DNA of 27,563 bases, taken from the NCBI GenBank assembly GCA_049999805.1, contig JBNGIO010006207.1, forward strand, positions 1 through 27,563. Reading direction: 5' to 3'. A program made the position numbers and the translations under genes. Below, one piece after another: positions 9,491 through 17,027 of the stretch (positions are counted from its first letter, which is position 1; every line of letters starts with the position of its first letter). The notes below the pieces were generated by a model. That model had not been told where the DNA came from. It worked only from the letters and a program-made list of their open reading frames with translations, and did not search any database. Origin of the DNA: Folioceros fuciformis (Eukaryota > Anthocerotophyta > Anthocerotopsida > Anthocerotales).

Positions 9491-10423
9491 CTAGGGCCGA
9501 TGGTAGGTGAAGTGTTGGGAAGCTCCAGAATCGAGGTATAAGGTCTCGTCCTTATTGGATGACTGCTCATGTACCTTCCCTACAGTTGAACCGATGAAAA
9601 TATGGTCTTCTTGATCACTTACTTGATTGGCTTGCGACTCTTTTCCCTTCTGCAAGTTGGCTAACCTAATCCTGCAATCCTTTGCGTAATGATTAGGCTT
9701 TTTGCAATAGTGACATGTGCCCCATGTCTTCTTCTTTGCGTTTTTTTCCTTCGATTTTCCTCGAGATTTATTGATGCCTTCCACTTGGTTTGAAGTCTTT
9801 CCTTGTGGCTGCTTGGCCACTAATGCGGATTCCGCACCTGACTTCCCCTTCTCTTGCCTCTTTGTATCCTCATGGATAAGCATGCTTACAAGAATCTCAA
9901 AAGTTAAACTATCGATCCTTGATTCTAATGCCACAATAAGGTTGTTGAATGACTCCGGGAGACTAGCAAGAAGAGTCATCACCAATTCATCTTCTGCGAC
10001 ATGAGCTCCAATTGCTGCTAGTTCTTGTGACAAATTCTTTACCTTGTCCACGTGCTCCATGACATTGTCAGTCTCAGTCATTTGAAGGGTGAAAAACTTA
10101 CGCCTCAAGAACAAGCAATTCACAAGACCCTTGTTCTCATAAAGTGCCTCCTGCTTTTGCCAGGCCTCCCTAGCAAAAGTACATGAGGTCACGTGCATCA
10201 ACTGGGCATCTTCCAAATTAAAGCAAATAGTTGCAAAAGCTTTAGTATCGTTGTCTGCCCACTTGGCTTGTCTCTCGGGCTCGGAAGGGTGTGGCTCAGT
10301 GCTAGACACCAGTCCCCAAAGGTCTTTTTGTGCCAAAAGCATCTTCATCTTGAACTTCCACAATGCGAAGTTCTGGCCTCTAAATTTTTTGACCACACGC
10401 ATCTCTACATGTCGTACCTCCAT
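9491..10423 (-). CDS. Copia Gag with protease start, element 2 (truncated polyprotein)
   Basis: I start at the first ATG (10421-10423); the frame is open further upstream but only from a TTG. The product is about 310 residues. It has a Gag N-terminus with FRGQNFALWKFKMKMLL, a UBN2 region (DAQLMHV, LLASLPESFNNL), a Lys-rich linker, a CCHC zinc knuckle CHYCKKPNHYAKDC (C-x2-C-x4-H-x4-C) and the protease active site DSGASQHF near the C-terminus. A TAG ends it just after the active site, so protease is incomplete. It could still yield an RNA-binding capsid protein, but with no functional Pol it is best treated as a relic. Confidence 0.8.
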   Translation of the reverse strand: MEVRHVEMRVVKKFRGQNFALWKFKMKMLLAQKDLWGLVSSTEPHPSEPERQAKWADNDTKAFATICFNLEDAQLMHVTSCTFAREAWQKQEALYENKGLVNCLFLRRKFFTLQMTETDNVMEHVDKVKNLSQELAAIGAHVAEDELVMTLLASLPESFNNLIVALESRIDSLTFEILVSMLIHEDTKRQEKGKSGAESALVAKQPQGKTSNQVEGINKSRGKSKEKNAKKKTWGTCHYCKKPNHYAKDCRIRLANLQKGKESQANQVSDQEDHIFIGSTVGKVHEQSSNKDETLYLDSGASQHFTYHRP

Positions 10424-10612
10424 GTCTTCACAATTGCACTCAAGCTCCCACGAGCTCAAAGCAAGGAGCTATGCACTTGCACACAAACTCTCACAAGCTC
10501 AAGGCTAAGAGTTATACTTCTTGCACACGAGTTCTCACAAGCATAGAGCTAAAAACTATGCAATAAGACTTGGTCCTGCGTGGCTCATCTCACATGACAC
10601 TAGAACCTCTGA

Positions 10613-10624
10613 GCTCTGATACCA
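10613..10624 (-). other. Primer-binding site of element 2
   Basis: The minus strand reads TGGTATCAGAGC, the canonical plant copia site for initiator-Met tRNA, directly adjoining the 5' LTR. Confidence 0.95.
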
Positions 10625-10844
10625 TGTTAGAAAATAGTTAATCCTGAGTTCAATGCTTAGACCAATACCACATAGATCAATTCCCAATCTTGATACAGAT
10701 AGTCTGTGCCTACATATATAGGCTTAGACATAGCCTGATATCTCGTGAGTGATGGACTCTATCTCGATCCTAATTCACTGATATAGATCAAGGATACTTT
10801 GTATAAACATGGATGTGTTGCACAAATCTTATGGATTTCTAACA
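10625..10844 (-). repeat. Right LTR (5' LTR) of element 2
   Basis: 220 bp, TGTTAGAAA...TTTCTAACA, next to the primer-binding site. About ten substitutions and two small deletions relative to the left LTR. Confidence 0.95.
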
Positions 10845-10849
10845 GCTAC
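10845..10849. repeat. Right target-site duplication of element 2
   Basis: GCTAC, identical to 6150-6154. Confidence 0.9.
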
Positions 10850-11402
10850 CACGGTGCTGAGTTACCAACTGTGAGTATGTAAGCGTCCCCGAGGTAGATT
10901 CACAGACCCTCTTGGCACCTACTACACTTGTTACCAAGTCATCAAACACCCAACCGATAGTGCTTCTCTACGGTGGTCGTCATCTCGAAAGTTGCTCTTG
11001 ACTGACATGTTCCGTACTTGTTTTGGGGATGTGTCTGTTATTAAGCAAGTCCAGCCAGTACCAGGCCAAAATATACATTAAACCTCTAAGGTCCTTGGGG
11101 TGCACTTGGAATCGGAGTCAATGCAAGTGGGGGACAGAGGTCTCCCAGACTACTGGTAGTCATGTCATCCATCGCTGCATTGCTGACATAGAGGCACTCA
11201 AAAGCTTACGGCACCCTGATGCATGTGCCAAGAAATACACCTGGACACCTGGAGGTAGTCCATTCGTACGGAGGTTGAAGAGAGTGATGAATTGAGGAAA
11301 AGATGTTGTGGTCATTGATTTTATTTCGGAAAAGAGAGAGTATCTGTTGTATGATGAATGGGCTACATCTAGCATCTTGAGGAGTTCAGTCTATCGAAGA
11401 GA
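10850..11402 (+). other. Intergenic stretch with a possible LINE endonuclease scrap
   Basis: No intact gene. The plus-strand frame at about 11150-11295 reads LKSLRHPDACAKKYTWTP followed by GGSPFVRRLKRV. This resembles the end of a LINE-type apurinic endonuclease (pattern hPd...yTW......RRlDRi), then a stop. The catalytic SDH motif expected downstream is not visible. I treat this as a weak resemblance. The rest (10850-11020) shows nothing recognisable. Confidence 0.25.
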
Positions 11403-11464
11403 CACGACCGTTCAGCTAATAAGTCACACGACCGTTCAGCTAATAAGTCACGACTGTTCAGGTC
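11403..11464. repeat. Short tandem repeat CACGACCGTTCAGCTAATAAGT
   Basis: Two exact units 24 bp apart (starting 11403 and 11427) and a third partial, diverged unit (CACGACTGTTCAGG, 11449). It lies about 500 bp upstream of the TATA box of the first MiAMP1-like gene, so it might be a promoter element, but nothing proves it. Confidence 0.7.
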
Positions 11465-11689
11465 TCGATCGGTTGCAGCTTACACACTGCACTACTGCGC
11501 ACAAAGAGCTTGACCATGTTACGGCCCGGCCAATCCATGCGTCGTAGCGTGCGTACGGGCAGTACCTTGGTAGACTGCGATCACGACGTGTCACTACGCG
11601 ACTTAATTATAGGCAACTGGGTAGCAAGTCATTCAACTTGGGTGTGTCACTCGAACAAAGCCAAGCCTGCTGGCTGTTATGAATTCTAA

Positions 11690-11830
11690 CACCCATGAAT
11701 TTGATACAAGAGGGACGCAAACACGGCAAGTGCAACTGTTCTACGTCGGATTAGGCGCAGGTATGAATCGGCACTGACCGCCGGAGACTCCAGCCCAGTT
11801 AAACTGGTACTTCACCATTTGGGGTGTCCA
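11690..11830. repeat. Duplicated upstream block, copy 1
   Basis: Aligns with 14610-14745: both contain CATGAAT, a run of ACACAA/ACGCAAACAC type, TCTAYGTCGG, TGAATCGGCAC, GACTC and AGTTAAA/AATTAAA in the same order. The block ends well before each MiAMP1-like start codon. It shows the duplication included upstream DNA, not only the coding exon. Confidence 0.7.
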
Positions 11831-11942
11831 TTTCTAACTGGGCCCCAGAAGCTCAACGTCACACTACTTGTCATCACTCAAGTGCCGCAAGGGTCCAAGC
11901 TCTACCAGCACTCCACGAATATCCTGAAAGTCGTGGTCAGTC

Positions 11943-11949
11943 TATAAAA
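11943..11949 (+). promoter_or_regulatory. TATA box of the first MiAMP1-like gene
   Basis: TATAAAA is followed by a CT-rich stretch (TTCCTTCCTTCCTTTCTTCC) of the plant Y-patch type, about 205 bp before the ATG at 12154. Position and context fit a core promoter for a gene with a roughly 180-base leader. Confidence 0.55.
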
Positions 11950-12055
11950 TTCCTTCCTTCCTTTCTTCCAGCTACCTTCCACACACGCCTGCAGCTGCTT
12001 ATAATCCCGGCAGCGGCATGCCGTTTCCCACAACTGCAATCCATACTCCACACCC

Positions 12056-12125
12056 GTGAGTGTTCTCTTTCTGATCTCAGCTCATTTGTAAATTCGGCAA
12101 CTCCATTCACAATTCCTCTCTTCAG
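12056..12125 (+). other. Candidate 5'-UTR intron, first MiAMP1-like gene
   Basis: CCC|GTGAGT is a good donor and the pyrimidine-rich CCTCTCTTCAG|GC a good acceptor, enclosing 70 bp, about the lower size limit for plant introns. It lies wholly in the leader, so it does not affect the protein. Its presence partly explains why copy 1 has a longer distance than copy 2 between the duplicated upstream block and the ATG. Confidence 0.4.
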
Positions 12126-12193
12126 GCAGCACTGAAAGCAGCGTTCAGCGACCATGGCCGGCATGGCGAAGCTCGTCCTCGTCCGCAACGTTC

Positions 12194-12203
12194 NNNNNNN
12201 NNN
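12194..12203. other. Assembly gap (10 N)
   Basis: Ten Ns inside the first MiAMP1-like gene. Alignment to the paralogue predicts about 153 missing bases (14969-15121 equivalent), so the gap length is a placeholder. Confidence 0.95.
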
Positions 12204-12344
12204 GGATCAGTGAAGTCGACGGTGGCACGCGGGTGTCCATACACAACCAGCGGGACTGCGAAGGCTACAGTAGCGTTGCACAGATTTACGGCCCAGGGTG
12301 CGTGGTGCAAGGGGCGACCAAGCTGCGGGCTGTCTGGATTCAGG

Positions 12345-12547
12345 GTTGAACGAAACAGTCACATGTTGCAGTTCTTCCATCCCTGTGCATGAGGTATGGC
12401 TAGTGACGTCCACGCGATCATGCATCAGAAATTACGTGTCCCTGCTTCATGCTCCAGGACCTCCGTTTTCTGATGTGCGTCCCTTTGAGTACTTCGTTTC
12501 TTGTGGTGACATATGACACTGACTGTGTTTTACCGTTTTTTGTGCAG
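12345..12547 (+). other. Candidate GT-AG intron at the 3' end of the first MiAMP1-like gene
   Basis: The donor CAGG|GTTGAA is weak. The acceptor is strong: CACTGAC as a branch-point-like motif, then TTTTACCGTTTTTTGTGCAG|GC. After the acceptor, the sequence ACGAATCGGATGAGATGA resembles the paralogue's terminal codons and stop region. Without splicing, translation stops at 12347, so the intron decides the C-terminus. Confidence 0.4.
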
Positions 12548-12567
12548 GCACGAATCGGATGAGATGA

Positions 12568-13420
12568 CACACTGGCCATCACGTCGAAGCCACAGCCATG
12601 ACAGCAGCAACGAGGCTAGCCACCGAGGAGATTGAAGCATATGGCATAGATGTGTAGGAAGAATTTGTATGAAAAATCAGTTGAGTGTACCTCCGATGAG
12701 AAGGAGGTCCTTCCCATGAATATGTACATACCTGCTTTCCACCGGAATCCCATGTCTCCATCTGCTCGTGCGTCTCCCTTCCCACCTCCAGAGTCAAGGC
12801 GTTCAACGTGCGAAACTGTTAGACACGGTGTAAAATCCTCCCAGAGTTATTGCACATGCCGTGACCGCTACGCAGCCTGGTTGGCAAACCACCCTAGGCC
12901 TCCCGGCTCAATTAGGCGGCGGATCGTCGATCGCCAGCACCAGCCGTCGCGGACAGCGGCTGCATGGGCTGCTCAAACAAAAGGTCACTACAGGCAAAGC
13001 TCGCAGGGAATTGGAATACATTTGTTGTAAGCACAACTTTGCCACACGTGTCACGATGGGCGGCTTGGGTCTGAGGGCCTGAGCCATATTGCTTATCTGG
13101 GCTTTGCTTCATCTTCACGCGTTTTCCACCTACCTTCTGACAAGCTTCTGCACATCAGCTTATGTTTCATATGGATGCCATCGCCTGACTAGGGTAAATA
13201 TATCAGGAGCTAGGGCCGCCGCATGGTCTCTGCTAAGTGGAGCAGTGTGAAGTCGATATCGTGCATCTCTCACTCCGGCAGTGACCCTTCCCAGGGCCAT
13301 TTGACTTGCCAATTTGTTGCTTCAAGTCTGATCGCTCAGTGAGAACATCTTGGCGTCCCGCTAGCACGTAGCAAGCCCGTACCTGCGCCAGCGTTGATCC
13401 TCTGTCGCGTTCGCGACAAC
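12568..13420. other. No gene recognised
   Basis: Open frames here on both strands overlap one another and have no recognisable motif. No tandem repeat or transposon end was found. The first part may be the 3' UTR of the first MiAMP1-like gene. Confidence 0.4.
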
Positions 13421-13960
13421 GAGGCACGACAGCAAGCAGAGAAGATGTGAGTAAGCACCCTGAAACAACAACGGACGTGACTTACCAAGCAAGCAGAAAA
13501 ACCTGAAACAAAAGATCACTGTGACTTCGCAAGAAAGCCGAGAAACTTCAAACACAACTTGTGACTTTAATTAATACTGTAGCAAGCAAGCACAGACACC
13601 TGAATCTCGAGTTGTGACTTTAATTAATAGCAAGCAAGGAGAAGATGTGATTCAGGATCAGAAACCTGAATCTAACAGAAGATGTGGATTTAGCAAGCAA
13701 ACAGAGAACCCTGGAACACGAGTTGTGACTTAGCAAGCAAGCAGGAGCAGCCTGGGGACGTGACTTAGGACAAACCTGAAACAAAGGATGTCACTTAGGA
13801 GAAACGTGCAACAAAAGATGATTGTCACTTAACAAGCAGGCAGGCAGCCCTGGAACACGAAATGAGCCTTAGCAGCGGGCTAGCACAGAAACCTGACATG
13901 CGACAAGGCATGGCACAGAAATCTGAAACAAAAGATGAGGACTCGGCAAGTCCTGGTTGG
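13421..13960. repeat. Degenerate minisatellite, about 15 units of 30-50 bp
   Basis: Successive units follow the pattern GTGACTTAGCAAGCAAGCA, then GAGAAACCTGAAACA and a short variable end (often ACGAGTT or AAAAGAT). Unit lengths vary through small deletions, and two neighbouring units carry a TTTAATTAAT insertion (about 13562 and 13618). The array separates the two MiAMP1-like genes. There is no open frame through it. Confidence 0.8.
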
Positions 13961-14600
13961 AGTGGATTTTAAAGTCCAGCCCAACCCGGACCAGAAATAC
14001 ATCTTAAAACTCACATGGTGCATGTAGAAGTGGATATGGGAGCGAGGTGCTGAAACCCATCTGAGGACGAGCTGTGAGAAACCAATATGTGCTTATGAGG
14101 AAGCAATATGTACTTATGAGGTGGAAACCGATATCCTGCAAATCTAAAGCAGAAAATTTGTGACGCTTGAATCGGAGGAAGAAGATGTATTGATTCAAGA
14201 AGGATCACTTCCAATAGGGAATAGTCTCTTTCGTGCATTTCAGATCAATGCAAAGTGCGGGACAGAAGACTCACGGTCATACAGTGTTCATGAGGACATG
14301 GTTGGGAAGAAGCTTACAGCACCGACACTTGAACAATTGGCATGAACCAACCTGAAATCGCTCCATTAGTACGGATCTTGAAGAGTTTCTCACGGAAATG
14401 ACAGATGCCCAACCTATCCACGGCTCCAATTACCTCTGCATATAGCAATGCTGAGCACTCCGGATGCCACAGTGTAATATGCTAGGAACACACGACACTG
14501 AATACTGCTACCATTTAATTGGTATGACTTGAGCAAAGGTAATGAATTATAAGTGGGTAATTGAGTAGGAGGGTCACCCGCAGTCCTACCAACGGGCTTT
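13961..14600. other. No gene recognised; one short direct repeat
   Basis: Contains two near-identical 18-base copies of CAATATGTGCTTATGAGG (about 14083 and 14105). A 61-codon plus frame (14160-14345) begins MTLESEEEDVLIQEG. Its acidic start looks protein-like but matches no family I know and has no supporting signals. Confidence 0.35.
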
Positions 14601-14609
14601 AATTAATTA

Positions 14610-14745
14610 ATTCTCATGAATCGACACAAGATGTCCGGACACAAACACAGTGTCCTGCAGATTTTCTATGTCGGTTTAAGGCTACGACTTGAATCGGCAC
14701 CGACCGTGCAAGACTCTAGTCCAATTAAATTCGCACTTTAGCGTT
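14610..14745. repeat. Duplicated upstream block, copy 2
   Basis: Counterpart of 11690-11830, ending about 180 bp before the ATG at 14929. No clear TATA box follows it here, unlike copy 1. Confidence 0.7.
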
Positions 14746-14928
14746 TGAGTATCCTAATTCAAATTTTGAACGGATTCGTTGGAGACACTTTTTAGAACAT
14801 GGTTTGCCCGCATGGATCTTCTTCACACTTTATGCGGCTTGACAAAGATTTGAATCACAATAAACCCATTCCACAGCGAAGCGACTTTACAATTTCTCAG
14901 GCACCAATCGGCTCACACTTTAGTTACC

Positions 14929-15285
14929 ATGGCCAGCATGGCCAAGCTCATCCTTGTCCTTATCGCCAGCATTCTATGTGTCTTCATATTTCAATCACAA
15001 GTGATAATTGATGCCGCGAAGGTGGAGACGTTCAAGTCGGCCACATGTGACGAATCTCCGGCCTACACTTTCCATGTGCGGGAGAATACCTGCCAAACGT
15101 TTATTGACCAGGGTGCTGTGCGGATCACCGAGATAGACTGCGACACTCGTATCTCCATACACAACCAACTAGACTGTGCGGACTATAGCAGTGTTGCACA
15201 GATTTACGGACCAGGGTGTGTGGTGCAAGGGGCAACTAAGCTACGAGCTGTATGGATTCAAGGTTGGACATCCAACGATGAATGA
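14929..15285 (+). CDS. MiAMP1-like secreted antimicrobial protein
   Basis: 118 residues, intronless, ATG in good plant context (ACCATGGCC). Residues 1-30 form a signal peptide (MASMAKLILVLIASILCVFI then a short polar end and DAA), so the product should be secreted. The mature part has cysteines 40, 55, 71, 83 and 97. The C-terminal half (SIHNQLDC, YSSVAQIYGPGC, LRAVWIQG) matches the pattern of the MiAMP1 family, small beta-barrel (beta/gamma-crystallin-like) plant antifungal proteins: ...NQ-x2-C, about 14 residues, C, then an aromatic/hydrophobic strand ending IQ. The family usually has six cysteines and ends in Cys where this protein has IQG-W plus six residues. Likely pairs by family position are 40-97 and 55-83, with 71 extra. 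The role in defence is inferred from family; I am fairly confident of the family, not of activity. Confidence 0.75.
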   Translation: MASMAKLILVLIASILCVFIFQSQVIIDAAKVETFKSATCDESPAYTFHVRENTCQTFIDQGAVRITEIDCDTRISIHNQLDCADYSSVAQIYGPGCVVQGATKLRAVWIQGWTSNDE

Positions 15286-15488
15286 TGGTGTTCATGATCA
15301 AACATGAGATGTACCCACTTGTAACACTTCTATCATCTAGAATTAAGTATATACTTCTGCAAGGTTCTTCAGTGTAGAAGGAGACATGGTTTGTTGCAGT
15401 GGTGTGGTTCTATGGCCGATGCTGCATATTCTAAAAGCTGAGTGCCATATTATTTTACACATGTATGAGTTGGATGTTAATGTACTAG

Positions 15489-15590
15489 CATCACATGAGT
15501 TGAGTAGAGGTGGAGATGCCAACTATATCATGTACAATGTCATCCTATGAGTTGAGTAGAGATGGGGATACCACCTACATCATGAATTTA
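15489..15590. repeat. Direct repeat, 52-bp period, two copies
   Basis: Two copies sharing ATGAGTTGAGTAGAG, then GG/GA-rich and ACCTAYATCATG-like blocks, starting 15489 and 15541. Confidence 0.75.
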
Positions 15591-15730
15591 GCTCAAATGT
15601 ATAGGGATATGTGCTTATGTGACAATCAAACAAGTATACTATCAGAAGAACAATTTTCCAGAGGAATAACATAGCATCACATAAAATACAACTTCATGAT
15701 ACTAATACTAAGGAGATGGCAAATGATAGT

Positions 15731-15850
15731 CTCACCAAGGTTTTTCCTAAACCTATCATTGATTCAAATTTCATCAAGGTTTTTCCTAAACCTAGTATCA
15801 TTCATTGCACTCTCACCAAGGTTTGCCGAACCTACCACTAATGAAATTTC
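15731..15850. repeat. Tandem repeat, about 40-bp period, three copies
   Basis: Units start near 15731, 15771 and 15811 with TCACCAAGGTTTTTCCTAAA or a variant and end in ATTCAAATT/GAAATT. The third unit is the most diverged. Confidence 0.7.
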
Positions 15851-17027
15851 ATCTTAATCATATTGGTATGCCTCTAATAATAGGAACACATTGAAGACTC
15901 CTGGTGGGTCTCTAGTAAGTAGATTATACTAAAGACTAAGATATGGGAGTAGATCATAGGGAATATTTTATTGAAAGAAGAGAGATATTATAATTTTTTT
16001 TAGTAGGTTATATTCTCTCACTAACTTTTGTGATTAGTTCTCTCACCATTTTGGTTGTACATGATTGGTAACACATATATAATTTGATTTAAAATATGTC
16101 ACTTATATATAATGCATAGTTCACTGATTATCTTAGCATACTAACACATAAGATAAGAATAAATATTCATTATAGAAATATTAAAAATTAAAAATTAAAA
16201 AAAAACGTATTTAATTTGGAAAAAAATAGAAATTTTATCTACCCCAACAGGCTTAAGGATCAACTTTAAATAGAATAAAAATAAAATAAAAATATTTTAA
16301 ATATAATCATAATCTAAAACATCACAACCGATTTTTTTTCCCATTCATGATATGCTTTGAGCAAATACTTGGAGCTCAGACGTTGCCCCATCGATTCAAA
16401 TTCGTTCAGTGCCTGCCTAGGCTTGAACGACGAGGCCATGTCCGTTCTGTGTCGTGTTGCTGCTTTCGGTAGTCTTGACCAATGCGGCACACATTGAGGA
16501 CGTTTGCTTCGTCCACCTACGATTGGAACGGCTTGCACAGATCTACGGAAGATGTGTGCACAACTCGAAGAATTAGTTGGTTAGCGAGGCTGATGTTGGT
16601 GAATGGAGAATCTGATCATCTTCTGCATCACGACAATCAACTAAGGTTGAGTTGAATCAGGTGCTCAGCATTGCACAGTCTAGTACCAGTGTCATGTATG
16701 TACGCACATAGGTTTGAAGGTTGAATCTTCGACTGCCAGTCGTCTACTATTATCAGAGTCTGGCAAGTCTGGGCTCAGTCAGGTTTTGCATCCGAGATGC
16801 TGAACTCTGAAGTCCTGCTGACTGATCAATGACACAGAGTTGTCCCTTACTAAAGGAATAACTCCTTACAAATCTTGAGGCTCCCAGCCTGCAATCCATC
16901 GTTCTGAGAATCCTCATGACGTCCGATTGTTGAAAACGATGTACACCTACTCAGGTCGGCTTACAACCTCTTCTCCTCCTCGCTACACAGCCGCGTCCCA
17001 TCTCCTCGTCCATCACAACTATAGGAC

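Larger units (their letters stand above)
6155..10844 (-). mobile_element. Ty1/copia element 2: full-length but dead
   Basis: A 4.69 kb element with two LTRs (6155-6379 and 10625-10844), 9-bp inverted LTR ends (TGTTAGAAA...TTTCTAACA), initiator-Met primer-binding site, a short purine tract and a 5-bp target duplication GCTAC. The coding order on the minus strand is Gag, protease, pre-integrase/integrase, reverse transcriptase, RNase H, which identifies Ty1/copia. The LTRs differ by about ten substitutions and two small indels in roughly 220 bp (about 95% identity), so the insertion is not recent. Multiple stops and an integrase core deletion make it non-autonomous. Confidence 0.95.
12154..12567 (+). 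pseudogene. First MiAMP1-like antimicrobial protein gene (gapped; 3' end ambiguous)
   Basis: Paralogue of the gene at 14929. Its first 40 bases match that gene's start, with the same Kozak context (ACCATGGCC). Ten Ns follow, then the C-terminal region resumes in register at 12204 (VSIHNQRDC, YSSVAQIYGPGCVVQG, LRAVWIQG). By comparison about 153 coding bases are missing in the gap. An in-frame TGA at 12347-12349 follows WIQG, where the paralogue has TGG. Alternatively a GT-AG intron (12345-12547) removes that stop and the frame ends at 12565-12567, after five more residues. Cys71 of the paralogue is Gly here. It may be a working gene that is simply not fully sequenced; I label it pseudogene because no complete frame can be shown. 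Confidence 0.6.
15286..17027. other. AT-rich intergenic DNA
   Basis: No gene recognised. 15290-15480 is probably 3' UTR and flank of the MiAMP1-like gene. 15960-16330 is very AT-rich with A and T runs. A 74-codon minus frame at 16314-16538 has no family motif. Short tandem repeats at 15489-15590 and 15731-15850 are listed separately. The right part (16560-17020) is the likely 3' flank of the orphan gene. Confidence 0.4.

Noticed and set aside
16530-16570. Third MiAMP1-like copy (TTGCACAGATCTACGG...TGTGTGCA)
   Set aside because: About 30 bases resemble the AQIYG-C segment, but neither flank aligns and no upstream block is present. Chance cannot be excluded.
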